The notes beneath the pieces were generated by a model that was not told the origin of the DNA, did not search any database, and saw only the letters and a list, made by a program, of their open reading frames with translations. Shown piece by piece: positions 23,354-35,665 of a stretch of 64,000 nt of DNA; position 1 is the stretch's first letter; each line of letters begins with the position of its first letter. Position numbers and translations under genes: made by a program. The stretch is taken from NCBI GenBank assembly GCA_013076295.1, contig RQOL01000861.1:2356001-2420000 (forward strand), read 5' to 3'. This DNA comes from Sanderia malayensis (Eukaryota; Cnidaria; Scyphozoa; Semaeostomeae; Pelagiidae).

Positions 23354-24470
23354 TTTCAGATGTATTTATTTATATCGTTTATGTATTTTATATTGTATTT
23401 TATATAGTATTCATTTATTAGCTTATGTTTCAATATATTGACAGATTTATTTTACATTGCATTTATGAAACAAACACTTGTTTTGAGGCAACAATGGATT
23501 CTGCAGTACTGAATTTCAATGATATATATTTTGGATAATAAACCCACCATCATACCCCAATGTTTTTAATACTTTGTTGCTTGCTACATACATGGCCACA
23601 GCTCAAATACAAATGCAAATGGTAGCCTTTTCGTGTCATTACTCAACTGAGTTGAAGGCGACCGCCGACCACCGCTGACCATCCGCCGACTGACCACATG
23701 CAAGGAGCTTTGCGCAACTACAAGAACGTTAAAACATTCTCATCATAAATGGTTGAATCAATCAACAAATGATAAAGTATTTAATAAATTAAGAAATATG
23801 GCCGGTGACTTGATTCGTTGCATTTATTTTGGTTTTATATCACATTTGAATTGCGTATTCATCTCTATGTGCAGCTGAAGACAATAATGTGAAATAGATT
23901 TCACTAAATCCTCGGGTAACTCCATTCATTGTTACTTCTATTTTTCCTTACTTGCTTACAAGTTTACATCTACGCAACTGCAAAAGGACAGGGGGGGTAC
24001 ATTGCTACCTTTCTACAATTCTACACGAAAATTCTACAGTTTTCCCTCTTTTGGGCTCACTTGAATTCATCACTTATGGCTCTTTTGCATGCTTATTTCA
24101 TTCAAAATAAAAACTCTGTTATTTTTTGTTTGTGTATTTTTTCTCTTGATTAAAACCTGCCGCCATAGGTACGGTTCTTGCTCGAAATTCGTCACCCCGG
24201 CTGATTTTAACAGATGACTGTGGGGTCACAAGTTGACGTGTTTCGTAGAAATTTCATGTTTGTGTTGTTTTCGCTGCTTCGAGTCGTACAATAACGTCAA
24301 CGTATTTTGTGCATCTTTTTTATGAAATAAGCTTATGTTTATTTAAAAACATTGTCAGATAGCTAATCATTTTTCATGCATTTTATCTATTAACCTTCCA
24401 AGGTTCATCATTTACAATGGATTTGTGCTGTTGTGCATGGTATAGTTAAAATTAGTTAAAGACAAACAAG
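23354..24470. other. Intergenic: galactosyltransferase 3' flank and receptor-channel upstream region
   Basis: No coding exon is supported. It holds the poly(A) signal at 23537 and a GC-richer patch with repeated CCGCCGAC/CCGCTGAC words at ~23650-23690. The promoter of the receptor-channel gene must lie at its right end, but no element is recognisable. Confidence 0.5.
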
Positions 24471-27400
24471 ATGAAGACTTGTATACTTATTCATGCAATT
24501 ATTCTTTTCAACATTATTTGGTCTTCGCAAGGTATATCTACTGGTATTTCAATTCCTTTTTACTAGTGAAAATAAAAATAATGAGATGAATACAACGTAT
24601 GTATGTGTGTTGCTGGATTTTTTATTCACAGGCTATTTGAATGAATTTAAGCTTCGTGGAGGAGAGAGCGGTACAATGTCTTGTACCAAGAATGAAAATA
24701 TTAAAATCATCTATGCTAATTTTGGAGATGCACTAACGGACGGATGTGTTAATAAGAATAAACAAGATGATACGAAGAAAGTGATTGATTTTTGTGAAAA
24801 TAAAATCAACTGTTCGTTGAGTGCATCAAATGAAACATACAAAAATCCATGCGGAGGAACAAACAATACCTTGACAGTTCATTATCATTGCTTGGGTTGG
24901 TATCTTACTCCTACACTTTAATTTATTGTTGACTGTTGCTTTCAGGTCAGTCAGATAAAATAAATGTATTTGTATTTAATTGTAGAAAAGTCAAGATATG
25001 GAATGAATGTGTTTTACGTTCTTGGTGAAGGATGCTCATCTCCATATGTCTATCCGAGTTGCCCCCTTTCCCGTTGTGAATTTGAAATCAGTGGAACAAA
25101 AATCACACGGGCATTAAGGGGTCTTAATGTAATAACAATTGATGGAAGTACATGGAATGTTCTTCAAACCTTTAATTTCGATACATTTGCAAGTAGCACA
25201 AGTTTTCTTGCATGGATGAGAGGCTTGAGTGACGGGACATTCCTATTGCTATGTGGATGGGATGAATCAACTCATGGTATGACAACGGACGCATGGACTG
25301 AGCTGGTATGTTTCAAACTTTATTCATTTCTCACATACTTCCTTAATTTATGTGGCAATATCATTATGATAACAAATTTTTATTATTCGCTTCGCTTGTG
25401 GCTTGAAGGAAAAACTTGGATATAAAAGTCCGTCAAAAGAGTTTAGGTCATCACATGCATTAATTGGATACAAAGGAAATTCTAAAATTCACATCAGCAG
25501 ATCAAAATCAACTCCAGCATTTTCACTCCCTGCGGTCGTATCTTTGAGTATTGGTATGTAGCCATACTAAATTGGTCATTCAGCCTTGTTGCTATCAATG
25601 TATTGTTGTTAAAGTATTCTTAAATGTGTGCAAATTGATTTTTCCAAGTGAAAGCACCAGATGATATTGAAATTCACCTTTCTGGCAATGACTATGTTGA
25701 AGTTTATTGGAAGCATACCAATTTGAAAGAAGTAACAGTCTTCATTACCCATAAAACAGCAACAGACACTAATGCATTAAGCAAGACTGTTTTTGCAGAT
25801 GCATATTTGAATAAAACAGTGATTGGCCCACTTGAAAAAAATGCAATTAGCGAGATAATTGTGGCGTATGGAAATTCAAGTGAAACTCATTTTTACTTGA
25901 CAAGTTCATCATTTGTTATTGCTGGTTATGTTCAATCTTCATCTACCATTCGTAAGTTATTTTATCATATCAAATTATTTGGTAAGATTTATTCGTTGTG
26001 TGCATTCTTTGATGTATTTTTCAATTTGTCAGAATGTCAGCCATCAGTTTTCAAACTTATGCTTGAAACAAACCCTTCCTCGGTAAGTATTCATATTTTG
26101 CGCAGCACACATAAACTATAGGTTTTTAAAATGTTCGAATGTGTTCAAATGTATATACAATTAAAGTTATACATGACTTGGTTTGACAATTTTCATTCTT
26201 TTCCGTGCAGACAAAGTTTGATTATGCATCTCTTTATTGGGAAAACGAGGGAAAGTTAAATGAATTAGGAGGAATGGCTGTCGCATTTGAAGGAGATGAT
26301 ATCAAAACAAGCGAATATTCAAACTCAAAATTTAAAAGATGGTGTGTGGGCATGAAAATTCAAAATACGGCAACATATAGATTTACAGAAATCGCGTCAC
26401 CAGATCATACAAAGTCGTTTCTTGAGCTCATGAAAAACAAAGCTACCACAAATGCACATAGAAGCAAATGGCTTCGTTTAATGCCAGAAAGTAAGCGTTA
26501 AAACTTTGGAACTACTTGTTAACGTTACACAGATGACTTACCTTTTTATTGTTATCAAATGTTTTTGTTATCTTACAGGTAATTGGCAGTCGCTTCAACC
26601 GCATTGCAATTTGGAGGGTTTTAATAAGTATTCACCAACATATTCTTACCTCAGGAAAACTAGGTTTGGTATTTTGGGAAATAATGAAAAAGACTGTAGA
26701 ACTCCAGATTCTGTACTTGGATTTGGACCCACACAATTCCATGCAACACACGGAGTTATAATTCATCTCAAGGCTCACGGTTATATTCTTGGTAAAACAT
26801 TTTATTAGAAAAAAACACTCAATTGGCCAGTTCAATTAATGAACGATTAAAAATAACAAATATTTAACTTTAATTTGTTTAGGTTCCTCTACTATTAATG
26901 GCAATTGGGGAAGTTGGAGCCAATGGTCAACAATCTGTTCTGTTTCATGTGGGACTGGAAATTTGATTCGAAATAGATCATGTGACAATCCAGCTCCAAT
27001 TCGGGGTTTGCCATGTCAAGGAGCATCAAATGATACGAAATCATGTCATACCGATTGTCCACGTAAGAATAATTTCAAAATGTCTACTACCCGATGATTT
27101 TTCAAACAAAACAGTCTTACTATATTAACCCCATGCTGCACAATTTAATAGAGTAATAATAATAGTTTTCCTTTCAATCGAAGCTGCCCCGCAGAATCCA
27201 CGTGGAGACAGAGGTTCTCAAAGGCTCACACTTAAATGGGACGCAATACCGCTCACTGAGATTGTCAGTCCGATAAAATATTATGTTGTGCGTCTGTGGA
27301 AAGAAGCAGAAGAATTGGTAGAAACAATAAATATTGGACCCACACTGACTTCAACGACACAATACAGTTTAGAAATTTATACAAAATATTGTTTCGTTGT

Positions 27401-30400
27401 CCGCGTGTTATTGCAGAGTGGAGTAAAGGGACCTAATTCCACATCCTATTGCCTTTACACGAAGGAATCAAGTAAATAGCTTTATTATTTTTTCTTGTAA
27501 CTGCAATTGATAACAATTAAAAAATGTTGCTAAATTTCTTCTTTTTGTTATTTTTAGCTCCAATTGCCCCTCCAATGAATTTTGTTGGGTTCAATACCAG
27601 TGCATGGTGTTTGAATTTTACATGGACTCAAATACCAGTGCATTTAGCAAGAGGAATCATCATAGGATACAATGTATACATGTCAACATCAAGTAATGGT
27701 CCAAATACAAAACACATCACGATTGCAACAAACAGAACCCAAATTTGCAATTTGAAGCCTTATACATTGTATTATGCAAAGATTGAAGGCTTCACTAAAG
27801 TTGGACCAGGCGACCCAAATGTTGCCATGTCTTCACCAATTCAAATGAGATCAGATGAGCATGGTATGTGAAGTACATGCATTTTCATTAATCATTAATC
27901 ATTAATCATTAATCATTAATCATTAATCATTAATCATTAATCATTAATCATTAATCATTAATCATTAATCATTAATCATTAATCATTAATCATTAATCAT
28001 TAATCATTAATCATTAATCATTAATCATTAATCATTCATTAATCAATTACAGACTTATCTTTTATATTTTTTTAATCGACAGTTCCAGTTCAAGCCCCAA
28101 ATATCGCATCAGTTCATAACATCACATCAACCTCCTTGAATATTAAATGGACCAAACTAAATGAGATATATTGGGATGGAATACCACAAGGATATATAAT
28201 ATATAGCAAATTGAAGTCTTCAGCAAAGACAACAGTTGTCGTTGATATCAAATCATGGCTAACAATAAGTTATGCTATGCATGGTTTAAAGAAGTATTCA
28301 GAATACAGTGTATGGATGACAGCTTATACATCTAAAGGAACTGGAATAAATAGCACGGTCGTTTCAGGATGGACTGATGAAGATGGTAATAAACATGTAG
28401 TTCTTATTTTTTAAATTTGCTGCCATATATTCTTTTAACTTCTCGGATGAAATTCTTATTAATTTTAGTTCCAATTCGTGGACCTGAACTTGTGTGGGCA
28501 CAGAACAGTAGCTCATCTTCCTTGTCAGTCCACTGGCAAAGCCTTGAGCCAAAATACAGACAAGGCATTCTACTTGGTTATCGGGTATACTGTACAAATA
28601 TGAAAAGTCTAAGAACAACGTATATTGATGTCAATGCAAATGCAATTTCAGCAACGATAAATCATTTACAACCATTTACAAATCATAGTGTAAGAATTTC
28701 CGCATATAACATCAAAGGATTAGGATCAAACAGCAGCATAGCCTATGCGTTTACTGATGAATCTGGTAATGCACATTCTACTCAAATAGTATTCATGCAG
28801 TTGCTAATGTTTGCTGCTAAAAGATACGTTGTTTGATGTATGTAATTATTATTCGTTTACAGTTCCTTTAAGGGCTCCAAGTAACTTCCATGGCTATAAC
28901 TTATCTTCAAGCTCAATTTTTCTGAGATGGTCAGAAGTTCAAAAAGTCTACCTGCAAGGAATTCTCCTGGGATTTACAATTTTATGCAGAGAAACGTCCA
29001 CTCTTCATGCATCATGGGACGCAGTTGAAGTTAACGACACCAAGTTGAGCACAACGATTGCAAATCTTTCAGCCTACACAAATTTCACGTTTAAAATTGC
29101 CGCATTTACTTCGAAAGGAAATGGAAACTTAAGCTCAGAAATTATTGTCATAACTGAAGAAGATGGTATGAACATCAAGTGATCTTATTAAGCTTCGTTC
29201 AACTGTAATTTTTATTGGTGTATTTTCGTGGGATTGCTTAAAGTCAGCTTGCTTGCTGTAACAACTTTTACTCATAAAATTTTAGCGCCAAGGAAGCCAC
29301 CGGAAAAAGTAAAAGTAGCCACGAATTCATCATCAACATGTTTGGTCACGTGGCATGCTCCTTCGTCGGGCATGGTAGGAGTTTTACGTGGATATAAAGT
29401 ATCATATGAGCCAATGTATAAAGAGGATGACTTCAAAAATCATCTTCTTGTCAGAAAAAGTCGAAAGAAAAGGACCATAATATCAACCCCGTTGCAGATG
29501 AATATGTAAGTTGGTAATAATGTTGAAACAGCTGATTGGTTAAATTAATGGTCACCGAGTTAATCAATTCATTTGATTACTTTTTCAGCATCCAAATTAC
29601 TGTCGGTCCTAATGTCCACTCACTACTCTTAGAAGATTTACATGGAAATACCAATTATAGCATCAAGGTATTGGCATTTACTATCCTTGATGGAATTTCG
29701 AGTGAAACGTTCTATATCACTACACCAGAATCAGGTAAAATACGGGCATGCTTATATTTCTCTATGCACACGTACGTACTGTATTTGACTATACGTTGGT
29801 TACCTTCTAGTGCCTGGTATGTCTCCTGTTAATGTTTCAACTGTTGCAACGTTATATCATTCCGTCATGGTAACTTGGAAACATGTCCCACCAGCTTATG
29901 CACATGGTTTTATCACTGGCTATATTGTCTTCTACCAACAAGGCAATCATAGTGAGGTAACTGAGCACAATGAAACACAAATTGCCGAAAGACCTTACCT
30001 TGAGATTACTCATCTTGCAACATTTGAGTGGCATTCATTTCAAGTTGCGGCATTAACATCAGCAGGTGTTGGTACCAAAAGCGAAGTAGTCTACGAGAGA
30101 ACAAGAGAATGGTGTAAGTTATTCTCATTAAAATTCTATATTACCTATCCACCTAAAATGACTTTCAAACAGCTCTTGATGAGGTAGTGAATATTCATTT
30201 TTGTAACACTGTTTTTATTTCTAATTCAGATCCAATCAAAGCTCCAGAAAAATTGAGTGCAACAAGTTATTATTCCCCATTTCAAATCAATATAACTTGG
30301 CAGCCATTGTTTTACGAGTATTGGAAAGGGCACCCTTTTAAGTATAAGCTCACAATTCGCACAACTGCAGTTGGTGGTAAAAATTTAAAGCAATCAGAAG

Positions 30401-32977
30401 TAAAGAAATTTCTATTTGTTATTCCTGCTGCCCAAACACGTTTCGATTTCAAGCAAGCAGAGCCATTTACCAAATATTCAATAGAGATACAAGCTCAAAC
30501 AGTAGTGGGTTCTGGTCCTTCTGCTTCAATATTTGCAGGTAAATTATGCTGCACGGATTTTCTCATTGAAGCTTGGGACACACTGGTGAGGTATTTTACC
30601 TGTTAGTTGATAATTTCACTGTATTTTGTTTCATTTCTTTCAGATAGTTGTAATGTTGATCGCTACGAGTTTTTTACATCATGGGTAATCAACGAACCGT
30701 TTGTACAGCCTGGAAACTCAAGCTCAGTGCCTGTTGGCGTAGTTCCACAAATTTTACAATCTGCACTTCTTGAGTGTCGCGGGCATTGTGCAACTCTGAA
30801 CCACACATTGATGATAAATTATCAAATTGATGGTGTAAACGAGAAAGCCAGGAAATCAGGTTACAAGGAAATGATCTACAAGAAGAACAATCTAACGGAT
30901 TTCATATTTCCAGTGATAAAAAAGAGCTTTGATGTTGAACAATTTCAATTTATTAAAATAATGTCAGTTCCTGGAGCAGCTTTTATAAGAAAAAATCCAA
31001 GTAGAACAATAATTGGGAAAAGTGTTGGAATAGCAGCAACGACAATTTTCGGCGAAATTATCATGTTCGCTTTGCTTTGCTGGCTTTTTGGAATTTTGAT
31101 TTGGCTTCTTGTAAGTACTAAGTATTCTTTATACTCAATTTTCTTGCTAGTCGTATTTGCGACTTCACATTGTTTTAAGGTTATTTGATTTTTAACAAAG
31201 GAAAATTTGAGCGATGCTGGTACGTTTGAAAGTAGTTCACTTGAAGGAATGTTTGAAGGATTCTATTGGGCATTTACAACAGCCACAACAGTGGGGTAAT
31301 TGACAAATCCTCACTTATTCTTATATTATTTGGCATAATTATTTCCAGAACAAGTTTATATAACTACGCACTTTTCTCTTAAAGTTATGGTGATAAATAT
31401 CCCTCTTCAGTTCCGGGAAGATTATTAATGGTAATTTGGGCATACGTTGGTCTTGTCCTTGTTGTCTTATTGGCTGGTGCTTTGACAAATGTACTCATTG
31501 CAGAAGAAGAGGTTATTCCAGCTAGTCTTGGAGGAACCAAAAGCCAGCCTGTCTCAGGGGTAAGGCTAGCTTTTCCAATTACTTCCACAAGACAAGTCAA
31601 CGAAACTCAAAATGAAAATGATTTTGTTGCTTTTTTAGATTGGAGCCGTGGCTGAATCTTGGGAATATTTCGCTAGCATTAAAACAGGCTTTCATATACG
31701 TAAGTTTGCTAAACTGCAGCATATTAAAAAAGCTGAAGTTAATTATGATATAAATAAGATAAGCTAACAATTTATAAGAACGCACACTTGCCATGACCGA
31801 ATTTTCTTTGCGTAGAAAAAACATTTAGCGAAGCCTCAATGTTGATCGATGCCATATCAAAGAATGAAATTGAGTTTGGAATACTGGACCAGTACATCGC
31901 ATCGGCACATAAATTTAAAATGGAAGCAAGTGAAGTCTCAGTTAAAAGAATTCTAAAGATGCAAGCTTCTATCGGGTTATACACAACAGGACATGCAAGA
32001 AAGTTACGCCATTGCTTAGAAAAATATGTGGAAGATAATTCACAATATGCTACAAATCTGCTATCTAAAAGTATCGCGGTGAATAACCTTGCAACCAATT
32101 AAATAATAAATAATAAGACTTTAATTGAAATAATGATCTATTTAATCATGTGATAAATCGTGTGTTGTGATTTAATCGTGTGTATGTTATTGATTTATAA
32201 ATTGTAATTATATTTATCAACAGGAAACAACGAAAAAACTAGCAAATCAATCATCAGAAGAACATTCAATGTCAGCATCATTAATTGAAGATGACAAACC
32301 AGAGTTTTACAGTTGGGAATCACAAATTTTGCAAAGATATCTCAAACTATCGTGGATTTTGTTTGGAACATTCTTCAGTCTTGGATGCATTTATCAATTA
32401 ATGAAATTCATCAGAATGAAGAAGAGAAGGTCTTTCAATATTGACCCATCTGCACACAATTCTCAAGGTTTGTCACCAATAAAGAACATGTGCTGCTTAC
32501 AAGCTTACAAGAAGCATTCTATTGCCATTAAATAGATGATGTGTATAAAACATCATGTTATATAACTGTGATCATATGTTCTTTTAATATATAGCAAACA
32601 AGTATGAAGACAGGACTGAAGAAAGAAGTGCGAAAGATGACAGTTTGGTGTTAGCATCATTAATAAGAGACGATCAATGGAGAAGGCATTACGCTGATCT
32701 ACAAGCGTTGCATTGTGCTAAAGGAAACCAAAATTTCATCCAACGGCTGCGCACAAGAATGATGAAAGAAAGGAGAATAGCTTCAATGAATATGCCAAGT
32801 TCATTAGAGATAGCGACGGACGAATTTCTCACCGACTTTCGCAATCGCATTGAAAATCGATTTAAAGAGCTTGAAACTAAACAACTGAGACAACTGCTGC
32901 AGAAGAAAGAAGAAATGATGAAAAAATATGGCAGATATAAATATATAAAAGAAACTGAACTTATGGAACCATTTTAA
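24471..32977 (+). CDS. Lectin/ILEI/TSP1/FN3 receptor fused to a GluR0-like K+ channel
   Basis: Twenty-five exons, summed length 5,979 nt, in frame throughout: 1,992 aa. Residues 1-20 signal peptide; 21-108 SUEL lectin (ANFGDALTDGC, NPCGGTNNTLTVHYHC); 109-263 ILEI/FAM3-like domain (RGLNVITIDG, LSDGTFLLL, SSHALIGYKG); 264-364 FN3-like; 365-545 unclassified (TRFGILGNNEKDC); 546-605 TSP1 (WGSWSQWSTICSVSCGTG); 606-1430 eight FN3 domains, seven encoded by single phase-1 exons. From 1431 comes a glutamate-receptor-like S1 lobe (NEPFV, DFIFPVIKKSFD), helix M1 (IAATTIFGEIIMFALLCWLF), the pore TTATTVGYGD, helix M2/M3 (MVIWAYVGLVLVVLLAG), an S2 lobe (GAVAESWEYF, FGILDQY), M4 (SWILFGTFFSLGCIYQL) and a 130-aa basic, coiled-coil cytoplasmic tail. 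Predicted surface receptor, probably a K+-selective tetramer; the ligand is unknown. Confidence 0.9.
27886..28047. repeat. (CATTAAT)n heptamer microsatellite in receptor-channel intron
   Basis: About 21-23 near-perfect tandem copies of the 7-mer CATTAAT fill most of the intron between the second and third FN3 exons. The near-perfect copies suggest recent expansion and length polymorphism. Confidence 0.95.
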
Positions 32978-33013
32978 TTTTTGATGCTAATTAAATTATC
33001 GAGGAATCTTAAT

Positions 33014-33019
33014 AATAAA
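33014..33019 (+). terminator. Poly(A) signal of the receptor-channel gene
   Basis: AATAAA 37 nt past the stop codon. The gene converges on the ENPP-like gene, stops 277 bp apart. Confidence 0.55.
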
Positions 33020-33254
33020 TTTGATGATATTTGCTATGCAGCTTATAGCTTAATCAATAGTTAACTGTTTTATATAATAATTGACAATGTGCATTAAAAG
33101 CAAAAATTAATTATGTGTTAGTAAATTAACTTCATGCACTTTGAAATTGATGAGCATATGTAACACCAAATTATTGGTTTAAGCAGTCTTATCAAAAAAC
33201 AAGTTACTAATACATTAGTATATATTTGAGTTAAATCAAGTGTTAGTAGCTAAA

Positions 33255-34862
33255 TTATGAGTGCGAGTATTTGACCTCATATTCATTAACATCACTGTCT
33301 TCATCAATTTCGCTTCCTGATAGTTCATCTTCATTTGCTAACAGATGCTTTCTTCCCTCGTTAACTTTTCCATTTGATGAGTACGAACTTTGATTGTGTG
33401 TCTTACCTTCACCTTTCGGGCATGCGCAACGCGACGAAGCATTGTAGATGACATGTATCAATAGGTAAAGAACAGCAAATAGAAGCACAAGAAACATGAC
33501 AATAATTCCTGTCAGCATTTCTTTTGATTGGACAACTGTCTTGGCAATTCGCCAATACCATCTCTCTTGTATCGCCATAATATTTGATAACATGTACCCT
33601 GAACCATTGTGGGGCTTTGCTTGCAACTTAATAGCGGCACAAAGAAGTTGATAAACATCAACATTGTTTATCATATCAAGACGGATTGATTTACGAAAAG
33701 CAGGTCCTTTCGCAATGAATATTGAATGTGTTGCTCTTATAGCTGATGAATAGCCCATAATAGCCTTGCGAATATCATTTGGATCTTTTATTCTTCTGGC
33801 GTGAACTTGCCATTCTTCATCTGCCACCAATATTAATGGCGTCGTTCTATTTTCGTGCTTGAAGTGAAAGTGTTCTGGCAAATCTTCTTTCTTGTATACT
33901 TCCATGTGTTGATTTGATCCATTCAGTTTCGCCACTAATATGTTCAAATCTTTCATTGCTTTAGGGACAATCATTGTAATCGGTCCATCATCAACTACAT
34001 CAAAGGAAGACTGAAGTTTTTCGTCAAGGTAATCTTCAAGATAAATCTTCTTTTCTGTGTTAATATTCATAGCTCCTGCATCACTTGTTAAAACCAAATT
34101 GATTTTATCGAAAAGTTTGGCATCTTTCAATCCTTGAACAAGTTTTGCTACAACATTATCAATATTTTTTAAAGTCATTTTCATTTCGCTTGATTCTGTT
34201 CCATGTAACAAAGCTGTCTTGAATGGCTCTTCAAAATAGGAACCAATGAAATTCGGTCCATGTTCCATTTCAATCCATTCCAATATTTTCCGCACCCGAT
34301 CTTCCATTGAAAAAACTGGTTTCTTTATATTTGAACTCAAAGTTATTTCTTCGAAAGGATCGGACAGCTTTGTGCCATTTTGTTCCAAGGGGCATGAATA
34401 CGATATCCTTGTCTCTGAGTATTTCACATTGTGTCCAGGCCAGTAGCATAATGCACTTTTTGTTCCATTTCTTTTCTCGTTTGACACCCAAATGGGTTCA
34501 CCCTCATTCCACCATCTTTCCTCTTGATTAGACACATCAAATTGGTCCCCGTTTGATAAATCTCTCATTTTATTCGCCAACATGCCATGTTTTTCAGGAT
34601 ATAAGCCAGTAACAATTGTTTGTAGTGAAGGCAATGTTTCAGATTGAAATGCAGTGCGCTTTTCATTCACCAATACTCCATCTGCTGCTAATTTTCTGAT
34701 ATTGGGCAACTCGTTTTCATAGATACTCTTCCAGCGAAGTCCACTAAAAGCGAGCAGTATCACAGACCTTTCTTCATTTGGATCTTTTGTGTATTCCAAA
34801 ACAAAACAGTCGCTCCCCAAGACGAAAAGAACAAGAAGTAAACCAGCCTGATGAAATGCCAT
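33255..34862 (-). CDS. ENPP4/5-like ectoenzyme homologue lacking metal ligands (pseudoenzyme)
   Basis: Type I membrane protein of the nucleotide pyrophosphatase/phosphodiesterase family, single exon. I start at ATG 34862 because it opens a good signal peptide (MAFHQAGLLLVLFVLG), giving 535 aa; an in-frame ATG at 34919 would add 19 polar residues. ENPP4/5 landmarks are clear: VTGLYPEKHGMLANKM, WWNEGEPIWVSN, IFIAKGPAF and a C-terminal membrane helix (IIVMFLVLLFAVLYLLIHVIY). The active site is broken: the first Asp (FDGFR in relatives) is Ser in AFSGLR; EEPD is EEPF; the SDHGM motif is SDAGAM; GDHGYDN is IMGYSSA. Only the nucleophile Thr (SETLPS) and one Asp remain. No frame damage is present, so it is likely a functional non-catalytic protein. 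Confidence 0.88.
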   Translation of the reverse strand: MAFHQAGLLLVLFVLGSDCFVLEYTKDPNEERSVILLAFSGLRWKSIYENELPNIRKLAADGVLVNEKRTAFQSETLPSLQTIVTGLYPEKHGMLANKMRDLSNGDQFDVSNQEERWWNEGEPIWVSNEKRNGTKSALCYWPGHNVKYSETRISYSCPLEQNGTKLSDPFEEITLSSNIKKPVFSMEDRVRKILEWIEMEHGPNFIGSYFEEPFKTALLHGTESSEMKMTLKNIDNVVAKLVQGLKDAKLFDKINLVLTSDAGAMNINTEKKIYLEDYLDEKLQSSFDVVDDGPITMIVPKAMKDLNILVAKLNGSNQHMEVYKKEDLPEHFHFKHENRTTPLILVADEEWQVHARRIKDPNDIRKAIMGYSSAIRATHSIFIAKGPAFRKSIRLDMINNVDVYQLLCAAIKLQAKPHNGSGYMLSNIMAIQERWYWRIAKTVVQSKEMLTGIIVMFLVLLFAVLYLLIHVIYNASSRCACPKGEGKTHNQSSYSSNGKVNEGRKHLLANEDELSGSEIDEDSDVNEYEVKYSHS

Positions 34863-34919
34863 TCTCTTGCAATTAAATATGCTCTTTTTATAATCTTCTT
34901 TCGAATATCCTGTTATCAT

Positions 34920-35665
34920 CTACGAAGAGCTGCTCACATTTGACGCAGTAAAAACCAGATTGAATATGAAATGAGAGAATAAAATATGACGCTATGACGC
35001 TGAATAAATGGCTGTTTCTGTTCGCTTGAAAAACAACTATTATGGCGGGTGTTCTTTTCATTGCATGTAAATAAGAAATAATGTTGACCATGTGTTTTTA
35101 AGCAAATGATCATTCGACATTCTCTATTTCATGCAGCTGTGTTCATGTGAAGCTCTTCTTATGCAAATTTCATATTTGAACGCATGCAGGTGACATAATT
35201 CAGCTTTCTTGACAACGCCATCTTTTAACCGCTTCAATCATAATGGCATGTTGTCCAGTCGCATTGACATTACAACTTCAAACCATTTCAGAATATTTTA
35301 TAATATTCTCCTTTTTCACCGACTTTCATTAACATATTGAGACCGTTTTCGTCTTTCTGGCACACAAGTATGTGTTTAGCAAATATAATTATACACATGT
35401 CTACGCACATATTCAAATACAGCGACCACTAAACATCACAAGGGACCATTCTACAGTAAAATAAAACATAACCACGCGTATTCCCGGGCTATTGGGCTGT
35501 ACACTACAATTTCTAAAATTAAATGTTTTAGTCAACTCCTGAGCAAACATAATCAGACAAATTGTTAATTAGCTTCATTTATTATTAACACGGTAAGTAA
35601 CATCATTAATAATTATACTCACTAATAATAACATTATTTTAAAATATAATTTTAAAGAAGTCAAG
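34920..35665. other. Intergenic: ENPP-like upstream region and NPRL2 3' flank
   Basis: No gene seen. A reverse-strand AATAAA for NPRL2 lies at 35583-35578, 83 nt past its stop. Confidence 0.5.

Noticed and set aside
27886..28047. CRISPR-like regular array
   Set aside because: It is a pure 7-bp microsatellite without unique spacers, in a eukaryotic intron.
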